DNA of 48,281 bases from an uncultured Bacteroides sp. (GTDB lineage Bacteria > Bacteroidota > Bacteroidia > Bacteroidales > Bacteroidaceae). How positions within the stretch are numbered: position 1 is the stretch's first letter; the number at the start of each line of letters is the position of its first letter. A program made the position numbers and the translations under genes. The notes under the pieces were generated by a model. It was not told the origin of the DNA, made no database searches, and was given only the letters and a program-made list of their open reading frames with translations. Shown here one piece after another: positions 18,829 to 27,840 of this stretch. Location: contig CAAEFE010000127.1 of assembly GCA_900755095.1 (NCBI GenBank), positions 1-48,281 of the forward strand. Direction: 5' to 3'.

Positions 18829-19299
18829 TCATCTCGGAAACCACTCCTGCAGTTTCTTCTCAATCAGTTTCTGTGCGTTTCCTTTCCCTATTTGCTTAAA
18901 CTCAAAAGTTTTTGCCTGTTCCATTTTTGCGGCAAGATCCCTCTCGTCAAATACCCCTAGTACACAGCCCAAAGTATCCAATTTCCTAATTAATTGAAAT
19001 TGGTCATGGATATGCTCTACCTTGTCATATCTTGGTATCACAACTATTCTTTTCCTCAATTCCATCGCTTCCGATATTGCTCCCCAGCCACCTTGAAGTA
19101 TTAATATATCAGCTCTAGAAATATAACCCTTCATCTGCTCCTTTGTACAAAATTTAAAAGCTTTCGCATGTTTGTAGGGATAATCTGTATACCCAGTTTG
19201 TACTATCACCTCTTCCTTAGTTATAGCTGCCCATTCATCCACGGCTTTTGCCATACGATTGAAGGCTATGTTCATTGTACCTAAACTAGCAAAAATCAT
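18829..19299 (-). CDS. Glycosyltransferase catalytic subunit, PssE/Alg13-like
   Basis: The 156-residue protein has the Alg13/PssE fold: start MIFASLGTMNIAFNRM, a donor-binding region around LILQGGWGAISEAM (usual form HGGxGS/T) and a C-terminal helix. It needs the PssD-like membrane partner to work. I place the start at the ATG that overlaps the pssD-like stop as ATGA; an upstream TTG is in frame but gives a non-family N-terminus. The HGG histidine is Q-G-G here, a possible loss of a donor contact. Confidence 0.83.
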   Translation of the reverse strand: MIFASLGTMNIAFNRMAKAVDEWAAITKEEVIVQTGYTDYPYKHAKAFKFCTKEQMKGYISRADILILQGGWGAISEAMELRKRIVVIPRYDKVEHIHDQFQLIRKLDTLGCVLGVFDERDLAAKMEQAKTFEFKQIGKGNAQKLIEKKLQEWFPR

Positions 19300-19775
19300 A
19301 AAACACCACAACAAATTGAATTAGGAAATAATTGCCGCATCTCTTCCCATTGGACCAAAAATAGATCACTATACCGTTCTATCCATACGGGAGTTTTAGA
19401 AGCATGTGTCACATCAGCAGCCGAATTAACAAATATTACTTTTGTCCCCAATAGTTTTTTTGCGAAAAAAACCGTAGGTACAGTCACACCAGCTCCTGTA
19501 GTAATGATTACATCTGGGCGTTTCACCAGCACCCAGAATATTGCTTGCAAACAGTTCACTATCAGTGTCCATTTCTTTGCTGGTTGAAAATTCACTAAAA
19601 ATACATGTTCCTTGTCTGCCATAAAAGCTTTAGTTGATGTCGTTTTTAAGGTAAGCCAATAGCAATCCCATTGCTCTGGAATAGCGCCAATAGCCAATTG
19701 TAGCTCACGTAAATGCCCGCCTGCCGAACAGGCTAAACAGATTTTAGGAGATTTACGCAACATAAGAGCCACCAT
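19296..19775 (-). CDS. Glycosyltransferase membrane subunit, PssD/Alg14-like
   Basis: The 159-residue protein matches the Alg14/PssD family: KICLACSAGGHLRELQLA, a membrane-associated helix (LIVNCLQAIFWVLVKRPDVIITTGAGVTVP) and VIFVNSAADVTHASKT to SDLFLVQWEEM. It recruits the PssE-like catalytic subunit to the membrane. The two genes overlap by 4 bases, as expected for subunits of one enzyme. Confidence 0.86.
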   Translation of the reverse strand: MVALMLRKSPKICLACSAGGHLRELQLAIGAIPEQWDCYWLTLKTTSTKAFMADKEHVFLVNFQPAKKWTLIVNCLQAIFWVLVKRPDVIITTGAGVTVPTVFFAKKLLGTKVIFVNSAADVTHASKTPVWIERYSDLFLVQWEEMRQLFPNSICCGVL

Positions 19776-19783
19776 AATAATGA

Positions 19784-20356
19784 TTATTCACCATAAATCT
19801 TTCTTTCTTTTATAAATCTTGCAGGATTACCTGCATAAATGCCAAAATCAGTAGTATTTTGGGTGAGTACTGCGCCAGCACCAACAACCGAATATCGACA
19901 AAGATGTAATCCTGGCAGAATTATGGCTCTTGCTCCAATAAACACATCATTGTCAATAACCACATCACCTACAACCAAAGGTAATTTATTATCAGATAAG
20001 TCATGGGATCCATTACAGATATAAGCATACTGTGCTATGGTTACTCTTTCTTTTATAATAACAGGTCCCAAATTATATATTTCGCTTCGAGTCGCTATAC
20101 AAGACCTATCTCCTACGGTTAAAAGCCATGGGGCATATATACGGGCAGTAGGTGCAATAAAAGGATGACCACTAATATGTGCACCAAACAGTTTCAATAG
20201 AAATATATGCCACCGATAAAAAGGTTTTGGCAACCACCTTACAAAAAGTGTCCAAACCACTTCCCATATACGAATCATGATTGCTTCTTTCTTTGGCCAT
20301 GGGCTAGAATACGCATCACGTTGGTTCTTATTTTTACGATAAAGCTCACTCACCAC
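19784..20356 (-). CDS. WcaF-like hexapeptide O-acetyltransferase
   Basis: The 190-residue protein has the WcaF-type leader (SPWPKKEAIMIRIWEVVW), which supports the first ATG although it overlaps the preceding gene by 11 bases. Left-handed beta-helix repeats follow, with the catalytic NGSHD segment, and it ends VLTQNTTDFGIYAGNPARFIKERKI. GNPARFIKER is the canonical family end. It probably acetylates a capsule sugar. It is intact, unlike the related gene at 21500-22081. Confidence 0.87.
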   Translation of the reverse strand: MVSELYRKNKNQRDAYSSPWPKKEAIMIRIWEVVWTLFVRWLPKPFYRWHIFLLKLFGAHISGHPFIAPTARIYAPWLLTVGDRSCIATRSEIYNLGPVIIKERVTIAQYAYICNGSHDLSDNKLPLVVGDVVIDNDVFIGARAIILPGLHLCRYSVVGAGAVLTQNTTDFGIYAGNPARFIKERKIYGE

Positions 20357-21461
20357 CTAATACTTTTTTAAAAATACTCATATACATATCAGACACTCTA
20401 CTCACACTAAAACCTGCAGACTTTTTAATTGCTTTCGCTGACATTTCTGAATACATTTTTTCATCCGATAATAAGCGCATTAAACAATTAGCTAACAATT
20501 CATCACATCGTACATCAGTATGATCAAAGACCAATCCGTTCTCATTATCCACTATAAAGTCCTTAAAACAATCTAAATTCGAAACAATAGGAACCAACCC
20601 TAAGCCCATTGCCTCAAGAGGGGCTACACCGAATGTCTCACCTAATCCAGCTATAGAAGGATAGCAAAAAATATCACCTTTACGTATTTCTTTTGCCAAC
20701 AAACTAGGTGAGAAAATAGGTTCCACCCATGTTATCCTGTATCCTCTTACTAAAGATTCTAAATAATCTACATAGTCTTCACCACTACCTCCGTCTTCTA
20801 TTTTCGTTGCACCAATTATTCGTAATCCAACAGATACCCCCACCTCATGGAGTCTTGTCACTGCTTTTACTAATATATCCAGTCCCTTTTCTCTATGTAC
20901 TCTGCCAGAATAAACCACTTCCGGACTATCTGAAAGAGTTTTTACCATGTGTTCATTACAGAATATATGAGTATCAATCGGATTGGGTATGACACAAGCC
21001 CTAGATTTCATACTCGGACTCTGCTCTATTAATGCATTGTAAACTGCAGTTGACACACATGCCAAACTACTCATAGCAAAATACGCCCCCATCTGTTTCT
21101 TCGGAAATCGTGCCACATTATATAAAGCCCTACGATACTTCCATTTAAATAATAGACAAAGAATAGGGCTCCATATTGAATTAAGCACAAGCATATCACA
21201 TTTAGGCATTTTACTTAATGCCTTTATTGAAAAAACAAAATCCAGAACAAAGTCTTTTACCCAAGATCCAGTTCTTTCATAGCCATGCAGAAGAAGACTA
21301 TCATCCATAGAACTCTCTTTTAGTGGCTTCTTAGATATAAAGATGACTTGATGTCCCTTATTTCTCATATCTGTACCGATAGAGTACCATAATTTTTCCA
21401 CTGCTCCAATAGCATATGGGGGTAGACAGCCAAAAGGCCCTGTTATTATATTTACTTTCAT
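20346..21461 (-). CDS. Family 4 glycosyltransferase
   Basis: The 371-residue GT-B protein starts MKVNIITGPFGCLPPYAIGAVEKLW. It has the donor-side motif GRVHREKGLDILVKAVTRL and the E-x7-E-type GETFGVAPLEAMGLGLVPI, and a linker IPNPIDTHIF. It is a cytosolic, membrane-associated retaining glycosyltransferase of capsule repeat-unit synthesis. It lies 38 bases downstream of the acetyltransferase gene and overlaps the next gene. Confidence 0.88.
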   Translation of the reverse strand: MKVNIITGPFGCLPPYAIGAVEKLWYSIGTDMRNKGHQVIFISKKPLKESSMDDSLLLHGYERTGSWVKDFVLDFVFSIKALSKMPKCDMLVLNSIWSPILCLLFKWKYRRALYNVARFPKKQMGAYFAMSSLACVSTAVYNALIEQSPSMKSRACVIPNPIDTHIFCNEHMVKTLSDSPEVVYSGRVHREKGLDILVKAVTRLHEVGVSVGLRIIGATKIEDGGSGEDYVDYLESLVRGYRITWVEPIFSPSLLAKEIRKGDIFCYPSIAGLGETFGVAPLEAMGLGLVPIVSNLDCFKDFIVDNENGLVFDHTDVRCDELLANCLMRLLSDEKMYSEMSAKAIKKSAGFSVSRVSDMYMSIFKKVLGGE

Positions 21462-21499
21462 GTCAGCTCAATTATATTATGCAGCATCAAGCTAACTGA

Positions 21500-22081
21500 T
21501 TATATAAAATAAGAGACAAGGGTGTCCTGTTGATATTTATTAACATCCTTTTCTTTATAAACTTTGCCGGATTCCCCCCCAACCACAGTCCATGATTCAA
21601 CATCTTTAATCACTACTGCACGTGCTGCACATACAGCACCTTCTCCTGCAGTCACTCCTTGTCCCACAAAAGCTTCGGCACACACCCAAGCCCTATCTTC
21701 AATCACTATCGAAGCATTGGTCTGATGATAACGTGAGTCGGTAATGTCATGTCCTGAAGTGCAAAGGAAAGCCCGCTGACTGACCGTAGCATTACGCCCA
21801 ATCCGAATGGGTACTGTATTGTAGCAATCTACTCCCTCGGCCAAACAGGGGTAATCATCCATTGCCAGCAACCAAGATTGGAACACTTTAGCAATAGCAT
21901 ACACTGCAGCCGTAGATGCAATCTTTGCCCAAAAAGCACGAAGCAGCATACGTTTCCATCCCATTGCCATAGAGCGGGGAAACGGACGGGCAAGACAAGT
22001 CCAAACCATACTCCATATCAATCTGCGAAACTTATTCCTCTTCGAATATAGAGTTTTAAATCCCATCAACTCCTTTTTCAT
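21500..22081 (-). CDS. Hexapeptide acetyltransferase with G7-shifted C-terminus
   Basis: The 193-residue WcaF-like protein has the family core (IGRNATVSQRAFLCTSGHDITD, catalytic histidine in SGHD; the C-terminal VVIKDVESWTVVGG). In the current frame it then reads ESGKVYKEKD and stops at 21500. At that point the minus strand has seven Gs. With six Gs the frame would read NPAKFIKKR, the canonical family ending, and stop at 21487-21489. The present DNA therefore gives a variant tail. It overlaps the preceding GT4 gene by 4 bases. Several acceptor-pocket segments are unusual. Confidence 0.8.
   Translation of the reverse strand: MKKELMGFKTLYSKRNKFRRLIWSMVWTCLARPFPRSMAMGWKRMLLRAFWAKIASTAAVYAIAKVFQSWLLAMDDYPCLAEGVDCYNTVPIRIGRNATVSQRAFLCTSGHDITDSRYHQTNASIVIEDRAWVCAEAFVGQGVTAGEGAVCAARAVVIKDVESWTVVGGESGKVYKEKDVNKYQQDTLVSYFI
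21574..21580. repeat. C7/G7 tract in the hexapeptide acetyltransferase
   Basis: Seven Cs on the plus strand lie at the codons for the VVGG-NPAK turn. Loss of one base restores the canonical GGNPAKFIKKR ending. Confidence 0.85.
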
Positions 22082-23169
22082 AAAATTGATTTATACATTT
22101 CCACAAACTCCTCTGCCACCTTACGTGCTGAATACTTCTCCTCTACCAGTTTACGACCATTACGTCCCATCTTCTCCAACTCATTTTCAGTAAGCGATAA
22201 AAAGTTACGAAGTGCTTGTACGGTTGCCTCTGTACCAACTTTCGTCCACCAGCCACACCGTCGACTCTCTAACTCACTCCATGGTGTACCCATTGTTGTT
22301 ACCGCAGGTGTACCACTAGCTAATGCCTCTGCCACCACAATACCAAAATTCTCGCTATGTGTAGGTAATATAAAAAGATCCGCTTGACGGAATAATTCCC
22401 ATTTACGATTACCATATACGCCACCTTCAAAGAAGACTAGTTTTGATATACCAAGACGTTCTGTTAATTGCTTTAACTCATTGACGTAGATAGCATCTCC
22501 TTCACCAGCAATACGTATCACATACCCCTCTATCTGTTCCCTCAATTGAGCAACTGCCTCAAGAAGAAAATTAACTCCCTTCTTCACATGTACACGACTC
22601 AAGAAAAGAATCTCCTTATTCCGCTTCCATGATGACTTCATCTCTATATTCTCTACATCAATACCGTTAGCAATGATCTTAATCCTATTGTTATAGCCCA
22701 ACTTCAGTAAATTCTCCTTCTCGCTTTCTGCAGTAGCGTGCAATACATCCGCCTTCATCACTGCCGCCTTTTGATAAAACCACAGTGCCGGTAATTTACG
22801 AGTCCAATAATGACGCGCCATAATCCACGGCTCTAACATACCATGAGGTGTTAGCACCACTTTATACCCCAATGCCTGTGCCCACTTTTGTATAAAGGCA
22901 CAAGCAGGCATCCAACAACAGTTTACATGCACCACGTCAGGCTGTAATTGAGTTAACAATATTCTCCACTGTCGTTTCATCCCCATGAAGTTTCTAAATT
23001 CAGGAATGAAATACACCGTACAATTATCTATTACTACAGGATTCTCACTAGCATGGCTCACTACATAGAGTTCTACCAACCGTGTCAATTCTTTAGTCAA
23101 TAACTGCATATAGGCAGTTGTACCACCTGAAGAACGGTCTAGACTAGGAATATAATGTATTACTTTCAT
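22078..23169 (-). CDS. Family 4 glycosyltransferase
   Basis: The 363-residue GT-B enzyme starts MKVIHYIPSLDRSSGGTTAYMQLL, with VVLTPHGMLEPW and IIANGIDVENIEM linker segments, the donor motif LSRVHVKKGVNFLLEAVAQL and the E-x7-E motif HSENFGIVVAEALASGTPAV. This is the layout of capsule GT4 enzymes that use nucleotide-sugar donors. It is 10 bases downstream of the next GT4 gene and overlaps the acetyltransferase start. Confidence 0.9.
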   Translation of the reverse strand: MKVIHYIPSLDRSSGGTTAYMQLLTKELTRLVELYVVSHASENPVVIDNCTVYFIPEFRNFMGMKRQWRILLTQLQPDVVHVNCCWMPACAFIQKWAQALGYKVVLTPHGMLEPWIMARHYWTRKLPALWFYQKAAVMKADVLHATAESEKENLLKLGYNNRIKIIANGIDVENIEMKSSWKRNKEILFLSRVHVKKGVNFLLEAVAQLREQIEGYVIRIAGEGDAIYVNELKQLTERLGISKLVFFEGGVYGNRKWELFRQADLFILPTHSENFGIVVAEALASGTPAVTTMGTPWSELESRRCGWWTKVGTEATVQALRNFLSLTENELEKMGRNGRKLVEEKYSARKVAEEFVEMYKSIL

Positions 23170-23179
23170 AAGCGTTTAT

Positions 23180-24238
23180 TTATAAATTTTGGACTATATA
23201 GTTCGCCACTGCTTTACCCGAGATGTAGTTTTTGCTCCATGTAATACGCTCATTTACCGTCTCCCTTATCCAATCTTTTTTTGCAATACAAACATCAGCC
23301 ACGTTGCTTAAACTCTGTGCCTCTTCTAAAGTAAATATCATACCCTGTTGCTTATCTTTTAATAGATACGAAGCCCCACAATGATTACTTGTTATCACAT
23401 ATAGTCCAAGTATCAACGCCTCATTCACAACAGCTCCCCACCCATCATGCTTCGAAGGCAAAATCAGTACGTCATATTGTTGCATAATATCCGAGATCCT
23501 CTCCATCGGTTGCATACCATAAAGCACTACTTCTGTATTAGCCTGCATACTCATCTCCTCAATTTGTGCTCGCTTCTCACCGTCACCTACAATACCAAGC
23601 TCTAAATCAGTCTTTTGACACAACACTTGAAACATCTCCACCACATTCTTTCTATCTGACAAACTACCCACATAGAGTACCTTAAGCTTCTCTGAAGTCG
23701 GTATAGGATATATACGTTCTCTCCACTCTGTACAATATACAAAAGGTAATACTTTCCATTTTTTACTCCAAAAGCGATAATAAGGCACAAATTCATCGCC
23801 CATCACCAATAAATAGTCAAAATACTTTACGTATCGCCAATCTTTCAATGCAAATCTTAGTTTATGCAACCATAGTGGATGATTATAGAGTAATGGTGGC
23901 TCGGTTATTACTCCTCGCTTAAAAGAATAATTGAATGAGAGTTTCATCCATGGCACAATTTCAGGAAAAGCATTGATACCAGAAAAAAAACAAAACGTTT
24001 CAATACCTTTGCATTCCTCATATAGTCTTTGCACTACTTTCATAGTAGGAGTAATCAAAAACTCTATACCTTTTGTCTCAAGCAATTTTGATGTCTTCCA
24101 TCCCATCAGCTTTCGATCATCGTAATCCACACGAGGAGCTATCACCACTACCCTATCAACATCTGTAAAAACTGACAGTTCTTCGATAAAAGGTATCTGA
24201 TGCGGACTAATACAATTTTGGAAAAAAAATAAGTTCAT
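23180..24238 (-). CDS. Family 4 glycosyltransferase
   Basis: The 352-residue protein has a divergent N-terminal half (MNLFFFQNCISPHQIPFIEEL, a QN.ISPHQ start common in capsule transferases) and a typical GT4 C-terminal half: YVGSLSDRKNVVEMFQVL, LGIVGDGEKRAQIEE and LILPSKHDGWGAVVNEALILGL. The 172 bases between it and wzy are very AT-rich with no gene. Confidence 0.86.
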   Translation of the reverse strand: MNLFFFQNCISPHQIPFIEELSVFTDVDRVVVIAPRVDYDDRKLMGWKTSKLLETKGIEFLITPTMKVVQRLYEECKGIETFCFFSGINAFPEIVPWMKLSFNYSFKRGVITEPPLLYNHPLWLHKLRFALKDWRYVKYFDYLLVMGDEFVPYYRFWSKKWKVLPFVYCTEWRERIYPIPTSEKLKVLYVGSLSDRKNVVEMFQVLCQKTDLELGIVGDGEKRAQIEEMSMQANTEVVLYGMQPMERISDIMQQYDVLILPSKHDGWGAVVNEALILGLYVITSNHCGASYLLKDKQQGMIFTLEEAQSLSNVADVCIAKKDWIRETVNERITWSKNYISGKAVANYIVQNL

Positions 24239-24410
24239 TTCAAAACAAGATTTTGCAAATAAAAAAGATCATAACAAATAAGCTATTAACACATGAACAT
24301 CAACTGAATGAAGACAGAATGATATCAAATATTATAAACAGATTCAAGCCCGTCACAATCAATACAAAAGAACAATACACTATAAACAAAAGTATCCAAA
24401 GAAAACATTT

Positions 24411-25604
24411 TCATGATTCAAAATTTAATTTGTACTTCTTCACCATATCCGGATAACATATTATATGAGAAATTAGAAGCCAAAATACAAAACCTATATA
24501 ATAACCGACAGTTAATAAATACCCCTCAAAACAAGAATGCAAACACAGAAAAAGTAAAGAAATAACAAACAATTGTAACCTTCGATCATGTCTAATATAT
24601 TTAAAAACTCGAGTTACTTTCTTTAGAATGAATAACATTATTATTGCACCTAAGGCACCTAATTGAAATAATATAGACAACCATCCGCTACCACTCTCCA
24701 ATCGACCTTTATGAAGTACGCCTCTATACCAAGCCGTTGCAAATCCACTTCCAATAAGAGGAGATTCATTTAATTTATCAAACCCCTCTCCAAAATGGGC
24801 AGAGCGAGAACCATATTTTTCACCTTTTCCTCCTTCAAACTTATTTTGTATTTGAGTTGAATGCTCAAGATATACAGGAATCGATATTGTTGCAAGAAAT
24901 CCTATAACCAACAAATACAATATTATTTTTTTTACATTTCTTGCATTGTATACAATGTATAACACCATGGTTATCACGGATGCAAAAAGAGCAGTACGAG
25001 ATGCAGCAACAACAGTGACATAAATAGACATTAACAAAATAGACAACACAATACATCTGAAACATTTATTTTGTAACTGAAATAGACACCACAACAAAAT
25101 AACATTAGCTAATCCTGCAATAGGAGCTAACCACATAGGATGATAATAAATAGCCGAAAAAGAGAGGTCAATATGTACCCCCTCCTGTGCAAAGGCATTT
25201 ATGCCTTTTAGATAGCAATACATAGCTATCATTGATACAACAGGAAAAAAGAATAAAATTACAGATAAAATTTTGCGTTCAAATAAGAATACTTTTTTAG
25301 ATACATAAAATGGTGCACAAATAAGCATCATTCCAGTAAACATAAGAATGCGATAATCGATATATAAATTTGAAAATACAGAAATATAGCAAGCTAAAAG
25401 AAATAAGATATTTAGTTTTGAATATTTAATGGTAAAGGTTCCATATCTAATTTTGTAAAATGCCACATACCCAAATGCAATGAGTAATGTATATATACCA
25501 GGAAAAATAATTGAATTTGAACAAATAAGAAAAAAAGCCATTAAGGAAGGAAAACAATATTCCTTAATATCACGATTAATTATTACCAAGCTAAGACCCG
25601 ACAT
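24411..25604 (-). CDS. Capsule polymerase Wzy-like (O-antigen ligase family)
   Basis: The 397-residue protein is almost entirely hydrophobic with about 11 membrane helices and one large outside loop after the middle (QIQNKFEGGKGEKYGSRSAH, then GFDKLNESPLIGSGFATAW). The LxxSPLxGxG pattern is typical of Wzy/O-antigen ligase proteins. Wzy joins undecaprenyl-linked repeat units in the periplasm. It is the only polymerase candidate in the locus, and with Wzx, Wza and Wzc completes a Wzx/Wzy-dependent system. The region is strongly AT-rich. Confidence 0.83.
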   Translation of the reverse strand: MSGLSLVIINRDIKEYCFPSLMAFFLICSNSIIFPGIYTLLIAFGYVAFYKIRYGTFTIKYSKLNILFLLACYISVFSNLYIDYRILMFTGMMLICAPFYVSKKVFLFERKILSVILFFFPVVSMIAMYCYLKGINAFAQEGVHIDLSFSAIYYHPMWLAPIAGLANVILLWCLFQLQNKCFRCIVLSILLMSIYVTVVAASRTALFASVITMVLYIVYNARNVKKIILYLLVIGFLATISIPVYLEHSTQIQNKFEGGKGEKYGSRSAHFGEGFDKLNESPLIGSGFATAWYRGVLHKGRLESGSGWLSILFQLGALGAIIMLFILKKVTRVFKYIRHDRRLQLFVISLLFLCLHSCFEGYLLTVGYYIGFVFWLLISHIICYPDMVKKYKLNFES

Positions 25605-25660
25605 ATAATAAAATTTACTAGAAATTATGCACTCCTATATGGCTATAATATCCAATGGTT

Positions 25661-26665
25661 CTACAAACACACATTTTCACCCTTCAATAGAACTGGCTGG
25701 AATTTTTGAATATTAGCACAATATTCTTTATAATCATTATCTGAAACAGCAGAAATTCTAGCAGAAATCTCTGAAAGCGATGTCACGGTAATACCAATAT
25801 TCTTCATCTCTACCAATTTCGCCATCGCCGAATCCTTCCATACTATTAATGGTAATCCAGCTAACACATATAACGAAAATTTATGAGGTGCAATAATTTT
25901 AAGATAGCTCCCCCATGTACCAGAGCAGGTTTCTGTGGAATCTCCGTCCCAAATAAGTCCCCAACTCCCTTCTAAGTGACCAATTATATCAGGCTTAAAA
26001 ACTCCTTTATACTCATATTTATTCCTCATAGCATTATTTGAAGAACAAGAACCATATACTATAAGATCTAAATCTTTATTCTCAAAAACAAAATCACTAA
26101 AAAATACGCTCTTATCTATATTACCTGCGAAACAAACCTGCTTACTTAACTGACGTGCTTCTTTATCTGGGACTGCAATATAAGGGAAACAACCTAAATA
26201 ATGATATTTAATGCCCGGTCTCAATCGCTGCTCAAAATAAGTTTGCATTTCAGGTGTATGCACAATTATTTCATCAAAATTTGACAAAACCTTATTCTCA
26301 AAGCCCGATAGCTCCCCTTTTTCTCTTACAGAATTAATATCATGCAACAATGTTATCAGATATTTTTTTTTCAAGAAAGGAAGAATAAAATAAAGCATTT
26401 TAGGATTTAAACTTGGATACTGAATCAACAATGTTGCACCATTAGGTAAATTGATAGCAAGACGAATCATTTTTAGGAATAAAACAACAATAAAAAGTAG
26501 CTTATTCTTATACCCTCTCAAAATGATAGGATATTCTTCATAACCATTTTGTAAAGCAATTTTATGTATATCTTGAGGAGCCTTAACACTTGCTCCACCA
26601 CCTATTAAAGATTTACTAAGTTTATCATTTGTTATAGTTTTAATAATAAGTATGTATTTCTTCAT
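25661..26665 (-). CDS. Glycosyltransferase, probable galactofuranosyltransferase
   Basis: The 334-residue protein resembles bacterial galactofuranosyltransferase-like proteins: KYLITLLHDINSVREKGE, NFDEIIVHTPEMQTYF, QVCFAGNIDKSVFF and a C-terminal YLKIIAPHKFSLYVLAGLPLIVW segment. It lies one base after glf, which makes UDP-galactofuranose, so transfer of Galf is a reasonable inference. No enzymatic specificity can be read directly. Confidence 0.75.
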   Translation of the reverse strand: MKKYILIIKTITNDKLSKSLIGGGASVKAPQDIHKIALQNGYEEYPIILRGYKNKLLFIVVLFLKMIRLAINLPNGATLLIQYPSLNPKMLYFILPFLKKKYLITLLHDINSVREKGELSGFENKVLSNFDEIIVHTPEMQTYFEQRLRPGIKYHYLGCFPYIAVPDKEARQLSKQVCFAGNIDKSVFFSDFVFENKDLDLIVYGSCSSNNAMRNKYEYKGVFKPDIIGHLEGSWGLIWDGDSTETCSGTWGSYLKIIAPHKFSLYVLAGLPLIVWKDSAMAKLVEMKNIGITVTSLSEISARISAVSDNDYKEYCANIQKFQPVLLKGENVCL

Positions 26666-26666
26666 T

Positions 26667-27797
26667 TTATAAACCTTGTGATTTAACTACTTCAAAAACC
26701 CTTTTCACAATAGGAGCCATATCATAATATTTGTATTCAGCCAATCGACCTCCAAAGATGATATCTTTTTCGTGAGCTGCTAATGCACGATATTTATCGG
26801 CTAAATCATTATTTAGAGTATCATTTACTGGATAATAGGGCTCCATGCCAGGTTTCCATTCTGTAGAATACTCTTTGCTAACTACAGTTTTCGGACAATC
26901 CAAAAGTTGCTGACCAAACATCTCAAAATGTTTATGCTCAATGATACGAGTATAGGGTACTCCTCGGTCAGTATAATTCACTACAGCATTACCTTGATAG
27001 TTAGCAGTATCATAGATCTCTGTTTCAAAAGATACGGTGCGATATTGCAAACGCCCCAAACGATAACCATAGAACTCATCTATCGCACCTGTATAAACAA
27101 TCTTATCGGCAAGAGCTGTCAGTTCTTCACGATTCTCCCCAAAATCACAATTCAGACGACACTCTACACCATTCAATAGACCAGCAATCAGTTTATTATA
27201 GCCACCGATTGGAATTCCTTGATATTTGTCATTAAAATAGTTATTATCGAATACCATACGTACCGGCAATCTACGAATGATAAAAGCAGGCAATTCTGTA
27301 CAAGATCGTCCCCATTGTTTTTCTGTATATCCCTTGATGAGTGTTTCATAAATATCTTTTCCAATAAGAAGCTGCGCCTGTTCTTCCAAATTTTCAGGTT
27401 CACGACCATTAAGAGCAACTTTTGCTTCCGTCCGCTGTTCCTCCAATTTAGCTTCAGCTTCAAGAGGGGTTGTCACGCCCCACATCTGATAGAAGGTATT
27501 CATATTAAAGGGAAGATTATAAAGTTTGCCTTTATAATTAGCCACCGGTGAATTGGTATATCGGTTAAACTCCACTATAGAGTTGACAAAATCCCACACT
27601 TCTTTGTTTGAAGTATGAAAGATATGCGCTCCATATTGGTGAACATTTATCCCTTCTATATTTTCACAATAAAGATTGCCACCCAGCTGTGGACGCTTAT
27701 CAATGACCAAACATTTCTTACCTTGTCGTTTAGCCATACAGGCAAAGGTGGATCCAAAAAGTCCGGAACCCACTATCAAATAATCATATTGTTTCAT
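26667..27797 (-). CDS. glf: UDP-galactopyranose mutase
   Basis: This flavoenzyme converts UDP-galactopyranose to UDP-galactofuranose. The 376-residue protein has the FAD motif VGSGLFGSTFACMAKRQGKKCLVIDKR, GGNLY, HQYGAHIFHTSNKEVW, the WG...ELPAFIIRRLPVR active-site region and the C-terminal KYKYYDM-like EYKYYDMAPIV. All landmarks and the length are normal. It shows that the capsule repeat unit very probably contains galactofuranose. Confidence 0.95.
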   Translation of the reverse strand: MKQYDYLIVGSGLFGSTFACMAKRQGKKCLVIDKRPQLGGNLYCENIEGINVHQYGAHIFHTSNKEVWDFVNSIVEFNRYTNSPVANYKGKLYNLPFNMNTFYQMWGVTTPLEAEAKLEEQRTEAKVALNGREPENLEEQAQLLIGKDIYETLIKGYTEKQWGRSCTELPAFIIRRLPVRMVFDNNYFNDKYQGIPIGGYNKLIAGLLNGVECRLNCDFGENREELTALADKIVYTGAIDEFYGYRLGRLQYRTVSFETEIYDTANYQGNAVVNYTDRGVPYTRIIEHKHFEMFGQQLLDCPKTVVSKEYSTEWKPGMEPYYPVNDTLNNDLADKYRALAAHEKDIIFGGRLAEYKYYDMAPIVKRVFEVVKSQGL

Positions 27798-27840
27798 AAT
27801 ATGTTAGTTTTTTCTATTCTGATTTTTTCACAGATATTTT

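Noticed and set aside
21418..21422. Five-base G/C runs in capsule genes (also near 25177, 29213, 31409 and 33809)
   Set aside because: Runs of five are in frame, fit conserved residues and are too short to suggest frequent slippage.
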